NCBI RefSeq assembly: GCF_021545335.1
Contig: NZ_CP089312.1
Coordinates: 682,001 to 746,000 of the forward strand
Direction: 5' to 3'
DNA: 64,000 nucleotides
Source: Streptomyces sp. GQFP
Lineage (GTDB): Bacteria; Actinomycetota; Actinomycetes; Streptomycetales; Streptomycetaceae
Under the pieces are notes generated by a model. That model worked only from the letters and a program-made list of their open reading frames with translations, did not search any database and had not been told where the DNA came from. This document shows, one piece after another, positions 16,235-25,051 of the stretch. The position numbers and the translations under genes were made by a program. Numbering within the stretch: position 1 is the stretch's first letter; every line of letters begins with the position of its first letter.

Positions 16235-17055
16235 CGCGCCGTCCATCCGCCGTCCACGGTGAGCACCTGCCCGGTGCAGTACGAGGAGGCGTCCGAGGCG
16301 AGGAAGAGCAGCGCCCCGTCCAGTTCCTCCGGGCCGCCGCCCCGGCCCAGCATGGTGCCGCGTTCGACCCAGCGGCGGGAGCGGTCGTCCGCGAACAGTT
16401 CCTCGGTCATCTCCGTACGGAACCAGCCCGGGGCCAGGGCATTGACCCGGACCCCCGACCGGCCCCACTGGCCTGCCAGTTCGCGGGTCAGCCCGACCAG
16501 GCCCGCCTTGGACGCGGCATAGGCCGCGCCACCCATCGGGGCCCCGGACACCAGGCCCAGGACGGACGAGACGTTCACGACGCACCTGCCTCCAGCGAAG
16601 CCGGGGTCACCGGGACCGCCGGGACCGCCGGGACCGCCGGGACCGCCGAGGTCACCCGGCGGCGCATCCGCCTCGGCCAGCAACCGGGCGAGGTGGAAGG
16701 GGGCCACCAGGTTCACCCCGAGCACGGCCGCGAAGTCGTCCGCGCTCTCGTCCTCGGCGCGTACTGCCCCTGGGGCGCCCGCGTTGTTGACCAGGATGTC
16801 GAAGCGCCCGGAGGCCGTGAGTGCGGTCTCGGCCAGCCGTACGCGGTCCACGTCGCGTGAGACGTCGCAGGCGACCGGGTGGATGCGCGGGTCGGCGTCG
16901 GCCAGCTCCTTGAGCCGGTCAAGGCGCCGGGCGGCGGCGAACACGGTGGCGCCGGCCCCGGCGAGCACGGCGGCGAACCGGGCGCCGAGCCCGGAGGAGG
17001 CACCGGTGACGACGGCCGTCCGGCCGTGCAGGGAGAACAGATCGGCCGGCGTCAT
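16231..17055 (-). CDS. Short-chain dehydrogenase with a Gly-Pro repeat insertion
   Basis: 274 residues. Classical SDR motifs: TGASSGLG, NNAG, Ser in NVSSVLG, YAASK, and DGGWTAR at the end. Between helix alpha-E and the strand leading to the catalytic serine there is an insertion of GGPGGPGGPGGPGDPG, caused by a 9-bp tandem repeat. It probably forms a surface loop. The start overlaps the stop of the next SDR upstream (ATGA). Likely role: oxidation of a 3-hydroxyacyl-CoA or similar intermediate. Confidence 0.88.
   Translation of the reverse strand: MTPADLFSLHGRTAVVTGASSGLGARFAAVLAGAGATVFAAARRLDRLKELADADPRIHPVACDVSRDVDRVRLAETALTASGRFDILVNNAGAPGAVRAEDESADDFAAVLGVNLVAPFHLARLLAEADAPPGDLGGPGGPGGPGGPGDPGFAGGRCVVNVSSVLGLVSGAPMGGAAYAASKAGLVGLTRELAGQWGRSGVRVNALAPGWFRTEMTEELFADDRSRRWVERGTMLGRGGGPEELDGALLFLASDASSYCTGQVLTVDGGWTAR
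16612..16647 (-). repeat. 9-bp tandem repeat x4 inside the SDR gene
   Basis: Four perfect copies of GGGACCGCC (plus-strand reading) encode GGP units in the SDR. Flanking degenerate copies (GGGGTCACC and GAGGTCACC) suggest the array grew from an older GDP/GDPG motif. Confidence 0.9.
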
Positions 17056-17822
17056 CCCTCCACCCCGATCGGCAGCGCGGTGGCCCCGCCGTCCAGCACG
17101 AGTGTCTGGCCGGTCATCCAGGAGGACGCGTCGGAGGCCAGGAAGAGCGCCGCGGCGGCCACGTCCTCGACCGTCCCCAGCCTGCGCAGTGGCAGCTTCG
17201 CGGTCAGGACCGGCTCCCGCGGCTCCCATACGGCACGGGCGAGTTCGGTCTTGATCAGGCCGGGCGCGATCGCGTTCACCCGCGCCTTCGGCCCGAGTTC
17301 ATAGGCGAGTTGCCGGGTCATGTGCAGCATCGCCGCCTTCGTGGCGTTGTACCAGCCGATGTGCGGGTCGACGATCAGGCCGCCGACGGAGGCGATGTTG
17401 ACCACCGCTCCCCCGTGCTCGGACATCCACGCGCGCCATGCGTACCGGGTCCAGGCGACCATGCCGTACTGGTTGACGCGTACGGTCTTCTCGGCGCGCG
17501 GCAGGTCGAGATCGAGCAGGTCGCCCATGTAGGGGTTGGTGGCCGCGTTGTTGACCAGGATGTCGAGCCGCCCGAACCGGGCCACGGTCTGCGCGACGCA
17601 CCGCTCGGCCTGCTCGGGCTCGCCCGCGTTGGCGACCACCTCGTGGACGTCGCCGTCGCCCTTGACCCGCAGCAGTTCCTCGCGGGCCTCGGCGAGACCG
17701 TCCGCCTTGCGGGCGGCGATCACCACATGGGCGCCCGCCTCGCGGTACGCGGCGGCGATGCCGAGGCCGATGCCGCGTGAGCCGCCGGTGATCAGGGCTG
17801 TGCGGCCGTGCAGTGCGTTCAC
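17052..17822 (-). CDS. Short-chain dehydrogenase/reductase
   Basis: 256 residues from a GTG at 17822 that overlaps the acyl-CoA dehydrogenase stop (GTGA). Motifs: TGGSRGIGLGIA, ARKADGL (an Arg after the second strand, suggesting NADP), NNAATNPYMGD, Ser in NIASVGG, YNATK, and APGLIKTELAR. The NNAATNP form is common in actinobacterial acyl-CoA island SDRs of the FabG4/HsdB kind. Its partner enzymes are the upstream dehydrogenase and downstream SDR and hydratase. Confidence 0.9.
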   Translation of the reverse strand: MNALHGRTALITGGSRGIGLGIAAAYREAGAHVVIAARKADGLAEAREELLRVKGDGDVHEVVANAGEPEQAERCVAQTVARFGRLDILVNNAATNPYMGDLLDLDLPRAEKTVRVNQYGMVAWTRYAWRAWMSEHGGAVVNIASVGGLIVDPHIGWYNATKAAMLHMTRQLAYELGPKARVNAIAPGLIKTELARAVWEPREPVLTAKLPLRRLGTVEDVAAAALFLASDASSWMTGQTLVLDGGATALPIGVEG

Positions 17823-19033
17823 GCCGACTCCTTCTCGTACTTCGCCAGTTCGCGGCGGGCGACCGTGCGCAGGTGGACCTCGTCCGGCCCGTCCGCGATG
17901 CGCAGCGCCCGGGTGATCGCGAACAGCCGAGCCAGTACGGTGTCGTCGCTGACGCCCGCCGCGCCATGGGCCTGGACCGCCCGGTCCACCACCCGGTGGG
18001 CGACGTCCAGCGCGGCCACCTTGATGGCGGCGACCTCGGTACGGGCGGCGGCGTTCCCCGCGGTGTCCATCAGCCAGGCGGACTTGAGGACCAGCAGCCG
18101 CAGTTGCTCGATCTCCACACGGCTGCGGGCGATCCACTCGCGTACGACGCCCTGTTCGGAGAGCGGGCCGCCGAACGCGGTCCGGGCCAGGGTCCGGCGG
18201 CACATCAGCTCGAGCGCCCGCTCGGCGAATCCGACGGCGCGCATGGCGTAGTGCATCCGACCGGGGCCGAGCCGCCCCTGGGCGAGGGCGAAGCCCTCGC
18301 CTTCACCGCCGAGGAGGGCGCCGACCGGCACCCGTACGTCCTCGAAGAGCACGTCGCCGTGGCCGAGCCGGTCGGTGTAGCCGAACATGGGCAGGTCGCG
18401 CAGGACGGTGATGCCGGGGGTGTCGCGCGGGATCAGCAGCATGCTCTGCTGCCGGTACGTCGGCGCGTCGGGGTCGGACACTCCCATGAGGATGATCAGC
18501 CGGCAGTCCGGGTCGAGGATCCCGGAGGTGTACCACTTGTGGCCGTTGACGACGTAAGTGTCGCCGTCGCGGGTGATCCGGGTGCGGAGGTTGCGCGGGT
18601 CGGAGCTGGCGACCTCCGGTTCGGTCATCGCGAAGCAGGACCGGATCTCGGCCGCCAGCAGGGGCCGCAGCCAGCGGTCCTGCTGCTCGGGCGTGCCGTA
18701 GAGGGCGAGCAGTTCCATGTTGCCGGTGTCGGGGGCGGAGCAGTTGAAGACCTCCGGGCCGATGACGGACCGGCCGGCCAGCTCGGCGAGCGGCGCGTAT
18801 TCGAGGTTGGTCAGTCCCGCGCCCCAGTCGCCGTGTGCCATGAACAGGTTCCACAGGCCCTCGGCGCGGGCCTTCTCCTTCAGTTCGACCATGACCGGGG
18901 GGAGCGTGTGCGGGTCGTCGGCCTCGGCGAGCTGCCGGTCGTACACGGCCTCGGCCGGGATGACGTACTCGTCCATGAACGCGGCCATGCGCGTCCGCAG
19001 CTCCTCGGTCCTCGGGGACAGTCCGAAATCCAT
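17819..19033 (-). CDS. Acyl-CoA dehydrogenase, ACAD11-type
   Basis: 404 residues from ATG 19033, with AGGAGC upstream. ACAD motifs: CFAMTEPEVASSDPRNL, YVVNGHKWYTSG, and AFGGPLSEQGVVREWIA. The C-terminus reads LRIADGPDEVHLRTVARREL, which as I recall it is almost the signature of mammalian ACAD11. Together with the free-standing APH-like kinase gene just upstream (19081-20058) this is a split ACAD11. The reaction inferred is removal of phosphate from a 4-phosphoacyl-CoA to give an enoyl-CoA, rather than dehydrogenation. Confidence 0.92.
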   Translation of the reverse strand: MDFGLSPRTEELRTRMAAFMDEYVIPAEAVYDRQLAEADDPHTLPPVMVELKEKARAEGLWNLFMAHGDWGAGLTNLEYAPLAELAGRSVIGPEVFNCSAPDTGNMELLALYGTPEQQDRWLRPLLAAEIRSCFAMTEPEVASSDPRNLRTRITRDGDTYVVNGHKWYTSGILDPDCRLIILMGVSDPDAPTYRQQSMLLIPRDTPGITVLRDLPMFGYTDRLGHGDVLFEDVRVPVGALLGGEGEGFALAQGRLGPGRMHYAMRAVGFAERALELMCRRTLARTAFGGPLSEQGVVREWIARSRVEIEQLRLLVLKSAWLMDTAGNAAARTEVAAIKVAALDVAHRVVDRAVQAHGAAGVSDDTVLARLFAITRALRIADGPDEVHLRTVARRELAKYEKESA

Positions 19034-19080
19034 GGGTGGCGCTCCTTTGGTCCTTCGGTTCCTTCGGTCCTTCCGGCCTC

Positions 19081-20058
19081 TCAGCCGAGGATGTCGTGGG
19101 CGTCGCGGATCATCGCCGCGATGGTCGGGGGCAGCCGCTCCTGGTCGGGGTCGTGGTGCTTGCCCTCGCGGTGCCTGCGCAGGTTGTGGCCCATGATCGC
19201 GGCCATCTTGGTGCGGGTCAGGGCGCGGAACCAGTCGAACGCGGGCGGCGCGGGCCGCCCGTCGAGGTAGGCGTCCAGCAGCTCGGGCTCGGTGGGCAGG
19301 CCCGGGACCGGCCTGCCCAGTTCGGGGAAGTTGCGGTGGTCCGTGAAGAGCAGGAACCAGCCGAGGTCGGTGCGTGGATCGCCGGTGCTCCAGATCTCCC
19401 AGTCCACGACGGCGGCGGCGCTCTCGCCCCGGCACAGCACATTGCCGAGCCGGAAGTCGCCGTGGATCAGGGCCGGCGGCAGGCCGGGCGGCGCGGCGGC
19501 GGCCAGGCGGCGCAGCAACTCATCGGCGCCGGGCCGCAGTTCCGCCGGTACGGCGCGCATGGTGCGGCTCCACCGCTCCAGTTCGGCCGCCGGGTCGAGA
19601 GGCTCGGGCGCGTCCAGGGCGGGGCCGTGGACATCGGTCCGGTGCAGCCTGCGCAGCACGCCGGCCAGCTCCAGCATCCGCGTCCGGCACAGTCCGGGGT
19701 CGAGACGGTGCTCGTCGAGGACGGGCTCGACCGCCTCTCCGGTGACGAACTCCATGGCGAACCAGGCCGGTTCGCGCTCGTCCACGGTGACGACGCCGGG
19801 CACGGGCACCGGGGAGCCGGCGAGCGCGCGCAGCACCCGGGCTTGGTGGAGGACGTCGTTGCGGCCGACCGGCCGCTGCCCGGGCGGCACCGCCTTGACG
19901 ACGTAGCGGGCAGCGGTCCCCACCGTGACGGAGTACGTCAGGCCCGAGTGGCCGCCCGGCAGCGTCTCCAGATCGCCGGGCGGCTCACCGGGGTGGAGCG
20001 CGGCGAGCCGTTCCCGTACCCGCCCGGACAGTTCGGTCACGCCGGTGACAGTGTTCAA
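19081..20058 (-). CDS. APH-fold kinase (ACAD11-like kinase half)
   Basis: 325 residues from a TTG at 20058 that overlaps the preceding stop as TTGA; no better start exists. Kinase motifs: GGHSGLTYSV, Lys55 in YVVKAVPPG, Brenner loop His199-Gly-Asp201 to Asn206 (IHGDFRLGNV), and Asp219 in VVDWEIWSTGDPRTDLGW. All catalytic residues are present. This is the second kinase of this fold in the island, again next to an ACAD10/11-type dehydrogenase. The most likely substrate is a hydroxyacyl-CoA. Confidence 0.88.
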   Translation of the reverse strand: MNTVTGVTELSGRVRERLAALHPGEPPGDLETLPGGHSGLTYSVTVGTAARYVVKAVPPGQRPVGRNDVLHQARVLRALAGSPVPVPGVVTVDEREPAWFAMEFVTGEAVEPVLDEHRLDPGLCRTRMLELAGVLRRLHRTDVHGPALDAPEPLDPAAELERWSRTMRAVPAELRPGADELLRRLAAAAPPGLPPALIHGDFRLGNVLCRGESAAAVVDWEIWSTGDPRTDLGWFLLFTDHRNFPELGRPVPGLPTEPELLDAYLDGRPAPPAFDWFRALTRTKMAAIMGHNLRRHREGKHHDPDQERLPPTIAAMIRDAHDILG

Positions 20059-21287
20059 CGCGCGGCCCCCTTGGGTTCCTTGGGCAGCCCGAGCACCCGT
20101 TCCGCCAGGATGGTGCGCTGGATCTCGTCGCTGCCGCCCGCGATGCGGTAGCCGGGGGCGCCCAGCAGGTGCTCGGTCCAGGCGAAGGTGCCCCACTCCC
20201 CCGTGTCGGCGGCGAGGCGCGGCCCGAGGAGCTGAGCGACGAGGTCGGTGGTGGCGCGCATGGTCGCGGTGGCGTAGAGCTTGCCGACCGATGCCTCCGC
20301 GCCCGGTTCGTGGCCGGCGACCAGGGCCGCCGTGACACGCAGACCGATCAACCGCTGGACCAGGGTACGTACGAACAGGTCGGCCGCCTGCTGTTGTTCG
20401 CCGCCGGTGAGCAACCGCGGCAGATGCCGGGCGAGTTCGAGGGCGCGGTCGGCGTTGTCCAGGCCGAGGCTGCCGGAGTCCAGCCGCTCGGCGGCCAGCA
20501 CGGTGAGCGTGACCCGCCAGCCCTCGCCGACCGGACCGAGCCGGTCGCTGTCGGGGACGGCGACGTCGTCGAGGTAGACCTCGTTGAAGCTGGAGCCGCC
20601 GGTCATCTGCCGGATGGGCCGTACGGTCACGCCGGGCGCGTCCATCCGCACCAGGAACACCGTGATGCCCGCGTGCTTGGGGACATCCGGGTCGGTGCGG
20701 CACACGGCCACGCCCCAGGTGGCCACCCGGGCTCCGGATGTCCAGATCTTGTGGCCCCGCAGCACCCAGCCGTCGCCGTCCGCGTCGCGGACCGCCCTCG
20801 TACGGACGGCGGCGAGGTCGGAGCCCGCCTCGGTCTCGGAGAACAGCTGACAGGCCAGTTCGTCGGTGCGGAGCATGGGCCGCAGCCAGCGCTGTCTCTG
20901 CTTCTCGGTGCCCCAGATCCGGATCGCCGGGGCCACCAGCTGCTGGGTCACGGGGAAGACCTCGGTACGCCGGGGCACCTCGAAGGCCGCTTCCTCCGCC
21001 CTGTACAACTGCTCGTAGTGAGCGGGCAGTTCGCGGCCGCCGTACTCCTCCGGCCAGCCGAGCGCGCCCCAGCCCTGGTCGTATCGGGTGCGCTCCCATA
21101 CGCGGATACGCTCGGTGGACGCACGCTCCTCGTCCTCGGTCCAGTTCTCGAACACGGCCACGGAGTCGTCGCCGCTGCCCCATTCCCGCCGCGCGTCGCG
21201 GGGCTTCGCGGCGTCCGCCAGCCAGCGGCGGGCCTCGGTCCGGAACTCCTCCGGATCGGGAACAGCGTTCACTTCTTCCACCCCCAT
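20055..21287 (-). CDS. Acyl-CoA dehydrogenase, FadE29/FadE17-like subunit
   Basis: 410 residues from ATG 21287; a GTG at 21272 preceded by GGTGGAAG is an equally good start. Motifs: LFSETEAGSDLAAVRTRAVRD, WVLRGHKIWTSGA, and near the end YRIAGGSDEIQRTILAERVL, where the catalytic glutamate of the YEGT motif is replaced (AGGS). This end is typical of actinobacterial FadE subunits that form alpha2-beta2 complexes with a partner subunit, as in steroid side-chain degradation. The likely partner is the dehydrogenase at 23719-24930, which has the FadE28-like ending. Confidence 0.88.
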   Translation of the reverse strand: MGVEEVNAVPDPEEFRTEARRWLADAAKPRDARREWGSGDDSVAVFENWTEDEERASTERIRVWERTRYDQGWGALGWPEEYGGRELPAHYEQLYRAEEAAFEVPRRTEVFPVTQQLVAPAIRIWGTEKQRQRWLRPMLRTDELACQLFSETEAGSDLAAVRTRAVRDADGDGWVLRGHKIWTSGARVATWGVAVCRTDPDVPKHAGITVFLVRMDAPGVTVRPIRQMTGGSSFNEVYLDDVAVPDSDRLGPVGEGWRVTLTVLAAERLDSGSLGLDNADRALELARHLPRLLTGGEQQQAADLFVRTLVQRLIGLRVTAALVAGHEPGAEASVGKLYATATMRATTDLVAQLLGPRLAADTGEWGTFAWTEHLLGAPGYRIAGGSDEIQRTILAERVLGLPKEPKGAAR

Positions 21288-21321
21288 TCAGCGGGTCATT
21301 CAGCGGGGTCATTCAGCGGGT
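21285..21321 (-). repeat. 12/13-bp tandem triplication of a stop-start junction
   Basis: CATTCAGCGGGT occurs at 21285-21296, 21297-21309 (one extra G) and 21310-21321. On the minus strand each unit contains TGA-ATG. The first TGA ends the thiolase-like gene; the last ATG can start the dehydrogenase. The middle copies give two further ATGs, one opening a three-codon frame. The array separates two genes that were probably directly coupled. Confidence 0.92.
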
Positions 21322-22461
21322 CAGTACGGTGCAGGCGCTGACGCCCGGCGCCCCGTAGACGTGTGTGAAGCCGGTGCCCGGGCCGCCGGGCACCTGGCGG
21401 TCGCCGGCCCGGCCGCGCAACTGCTGGACGATCTCGTGGACCTGGCGCAGCCCGGAGGCACCGATCGGCTCGCCGTTGGCTATGCAGCCGCCGTCGGTGT
21501 TGACGGGCAGTGCCCCGCCGATCCCGGTCGCGCCGGAGGCGATCAGCCGCTCCTGCTCACCGTCCTCGCAGAACCCGCACTCGGCCATGTGCATCACCTC
21601 TGCGCCGCTCTCGGTGTCCTGGAGCTGGCAGACGTCGATGTCTCCCGGGCCGAGCCCCGCCTCCTCGAAGGCCGCGCCCGCCGCGTCCCGGCTGACGCTG
21701 GTCGGCGTGCCGGCGGGCGACGAGGGGCTGAACACCTCGAAGGAGCCGAAGCGCCGGGTCCGTACGACGGCCGCGCGCAGGGTGACCGGGGTGCCGCCCA
21801 GCTCGCGTGCGGCGTCCCGCGAGCACAGCACCAGGGCGACCGCGCCCTGGCCGGGCGAGCAGAACATGTAACGGGTCAGCGGGTCGTTGACCAGGCCCGA
21901 AGCCAGGATCTCGTCGGCGTCGAGCGGCTTGCGGCGCCAGGCGCCCAGGTTGCGGACGCCGTTGGCGTACGCCTTCTCGGCGACCAGGGCGAGGGTGCGC
22001 GGGGTGATGCCGTGGTCGTGCATGTAGCGCTGGATCTTCATGGCGAAGAACTGGGTGGTTACCATGAGGCCCTCGCTGCCGTACGCCTCGTCCAGCCCCC
22101 AGTCGGCGGGCACCGGGTCGAACGCGCCGCGCGGGTGCTTGTCGAACCCGACGGCGAGGGCCACGTCCGCCGCGCCGGAGCGGATCGCGTTGACGGCGCA
22201 GACCAGGGCGCTGCCGCCGGTGGCGCAGCCGTTGCGGACGTTGACGAACGGCAGCCCGGTCAGGCCGAGTTCGGCCACCAGGGTGTCGGCGTTCCCGGCG
22301 GCGTCACTGCCGCCGAACGCGGCCCGGACCCGGGACCAGGGCAGCCCGGCGTCGGCGAGCGCGGCGTTCACAGCCTGCACCGCGAGCTGTCTGCCGGTGG
22401 CCTCCGACCGGCCGAACGGGGTGATCCCGGCGCCGCAGACCAGTACGTCGGTGGCGCTCAC
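21313..22461 (-). CDS. SCP2/Ltp2-like thiolase homologue, probably a C-C lyase
   Basis: 382 residues from a GTG at 22461 overlapping the DUF35 stop (GTGA). Thiolase fold: the nucleophile-type Cys79 in VRNGCATGGSAL is present. In place of the usual GHPxGATG histidine motif it has ANGEPIGASGLRQ, with Glu for His, so ordinary thiolysis is unlikely. Such SCP2-like proteins next to a DUF35 gene are known as Ltp2-DUF35 pairs, which act as retro-aldolases in steroid side-chain degradation. The adjacent DUF35 gene supports this reading. The substrate is unknown. Confidence 0.82.
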   Translation of the reverse strand: MSATDVLVCGAGITPFGRSEATGRQLAVQAVNAALADAGLPWSRVRAAFGGSDAAGNADTLVAELGLTGLPFVNVRNGCATGGSALVCAVNAIRSGAADVALAVGFDKHPRGAFDPVPADWGLDEAYGSEGLMVTTQFFAMKIQRYMHDHGITPRTLALVAEKAYANGVRNLGAWRRKPLDADEILASGLVNDPLTRYMFCSPGQGAVALVLCSRDAARELGGTPVTLRAAVVRTRRFGSFEVFSPSSPAGTPTSVSRDAAGAAFEEAGLGPGDIDVCQLQDTESGAEVMHMAECGFCEDGEQERLIASGATGIGGALPVNTDGGCIANGEPIGASGLRQVHEIVQQLRGRAGDRQVPGGPGTGFTHVYGAPGVSACTVLTR

Positions 22462-22829
22462 ACCGCGGCCCTGATCGCTCGCGGCACTCCGCCGCCCGTC
22501 GCCGTGACGGCCAGCGGCATGCCGATCCTCGCGTCCTCCGGGCGTACGCCGTCCAGTACGGCGAGGACCCGTACGCCCTCGGGCAGTTCGACGCAGCCGA
22601 CCAGGAACGGCTCGAACCCGCCCTCCGGGACGGCGTACGGCGGCGACTTGGGCGCGAACCGCTGCACCGTCCATGTCCACAGCGTGCCCGTTGCGGAGAG
22701 GACCGCCGGGGCGGCCGCTCCTCCGCAGCGCGGGCACGCCTGATCCGCCGGGTATGCGGCCACCGCGCACCGGGAACAGCGCGAGCCCCGCAGCGCACCG
22801 CCGACCGGGGCGGGCCGGGCCTCGGCCAT
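22458..22829 (-). CDS. DUF35 OB-fold / zinc-ribbon acyl-CoA-binding protein
   Basis: 123 residues. An N-terminal rubredoxin-like zinc ribbon has Cys18, Cys21, Cys32 and Cys35 (CSRC, CPRC), followed by an OB-fold (GTLWTWTVQRFAPKSPPY, PFLVGCVELPEGVRVLAVL). Proteins of this family bind the CoA substrate for an SCP2-like thiolase or aldolase partner. The gene overlaps that partner by 4 bases and follows the enoyl-CoA hydratase by 5. This gives good evidence for a two-subunit complex with the product of 21313-22461. Confidence 0.88.
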   Translation of the reverse strand: MAEARPAPVGGALRGSRCSRCAVAAYPADQACPRCGGAAAPAVLSATGTLWTWTVQRFAPKSPPYAVPEGGFEPFLVGCVELPEGVRVLAVLDGVRPEDARIGMPLAVTATGGGVPRAIRAAV

Positions 22830-22834
22830 GCCGG

Positions 22835-23623
22835 TCAGCGCCCCTTCCACTTCGGCTCGCGCTTCTCCAGGAAGGAGGAGACGCCCTCGGAGGCGTCGTC
22901 GGAGTTGAGCACGACGCCGACCGCGAGGTGTTCCATGACCATCAGCGACTGGATGTCGGCGTCCAGGCTGCGGTCGATGGTCATCTTGGTGATCCACATG
23001 GTGAACGGGCTCTTGTCGGTGAGCTGCCCGGCGAACTCCTCGACCGTCGCGTCCAGCTTGTCGGCCGGAGCCGAGGAGTTGATGAGGCCGAACTCGGCCG
23101 CCTCGACTCCGGTCAGCAGCTTGCCGGTGAGCATGAGTTCCTTGGTCTTGCGGATGCCGATCATCCTGGGCACCCGGTAGATCGGGCCGGCCCCGCCGTA
23201 CAGGGCGCGCCGGATGTGGAAGTCGCCGATCAGGGCGTCGTCCGCGGAGATCGCGAAGTCGCAGGAGATCATCAACTCGAAGCCGCCCGCGGTGACATGG
23301 CCTTCGAGCACGGCGATCGACGGGGTCTTCATGGAGTAGAGGCGGTCGCAGATCTTCGCGGACTTCACGGCCACCTCCATCGCGGTGGACCTGCCGACGA
23401 AGTCGGCCTTCAGGCTGTCCAGGTCGAACCCGGAGCAGAAGGTGCCGCCCCGGCCCCGAAGGATCAGTACGCGCAGCTCGGGGTCGGCGTCGACCTCGGT
23501 GACGATCTCGTCCAGCCGTTCCAGGATCGGCACGGTCACGCAGTTCTTCTTGTGCGGTCGGTTGAGCCAGACCCGGGCGACATGCCCGTCACGCTCGAAC
23601 TGGATCTCGTCTTCGACTGCCAT
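22835..23623 (-). CDS. Enoyl-CoA hydratase/isomerase (first gene of operon)
   Basis: 262 residues from ATG 23623, with GGGAGA upstream. Crotonase motifs: GGTFCSGFDLDSLKADF, IAVLEGHVTAGGFELMISCD, and IGDFHIRRALYGGAGPIYRVP. It heads the longest minus-strand operon (23623 to 15440): hydratase, DUF35, Ltp2-like, FadE, kinase, ACAD11-like, two SDRs, hydratase. The operon has a canonical promoter and operator just upstream. It probably hydrates the enoyl-CoA made by one of the dehydrogenases. Confidence 0.9.
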   Translation of the reverse strand: MAVEDEIQFERDGHVARVWLNRPHKKNCVTVPILERLDEIVTEVDADPELRVLILRGRGGTFCSGFDLDSLKADFVGRSTAMEVAVKSAKICDRLYSMKTPSIAVLEGHVTAGGFELMISCDFAISADDALIGDFHIRRALYGGAGPIYRVPRMIGIRKTKELMLTGKLLTGVEAAEFGLINSSAPADKLDATVEEFAGQLTDKSPFTMWITKMTIDRSLDADIQSLMVMEHLAVGVVLNSDDASEGVSSFLEKREPKWKGR

Positions 23624-23638
23624 TCCACTCTCCCAACC

Positions 23639-23686
23639 TGAAGTGAATTCAGTACGATTCTTAGGTGCCGCCCGGACCCGTGTCAA
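23639..23686 (-). promoter_or_regulatory. Promoter and operator of the main catabolic operon
   Basis: On the minus strand: -35 TTGACA (23681-23686), 17-base spacer, -10 TAAGAAT (23657-23663), 5 bases, then TGAAGTGAATTCA (23639-23651). Both promoter boxes are near the sigma-70 consensus, unusual in Streptomyces, so the unit should be strong when derepressed. The operator covers the expected transcription start. Confidence 0.75.
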
Positions 23687-23718
23687 TAGATCGGCCGCCC
23701 ACAGCTGCCCACGGCCCG

Positions 23719-24930
<1,212 letters not shown>

Positions 24931-24954
24931 GAGTCCACCACCTCGCCCCCATAT

Positions 24955-24994
24955 TGAACTGACTTCATTTTTGCTACCGTAAGCCGCCTGTCAA
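24955..24994 (-). promoter_or_regulatory. Promoter and operator of the FadE28-like gene
   Basis: TGAACTGACTTCA (24955-24967) is followed on the plus strand by TTTTTGCTAC and, further on, TGTCAA. On the minus strand this is -35 TTGACA (24989-24994), 16-base spacer, AAAAAT as a possible -10, then the operator. The same order and spacing recur at 31433. The site is also 85 bases upstream of the plus-strand thiolase start and may control both directions. Confidence 0.72.
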
Positions 24995-25051
24995 CAGTCG
25001 GTGGCAAGGAGCGGGGCGCCCCCCGAAGGCGCCCCGCAGTCTGGAGGGACC

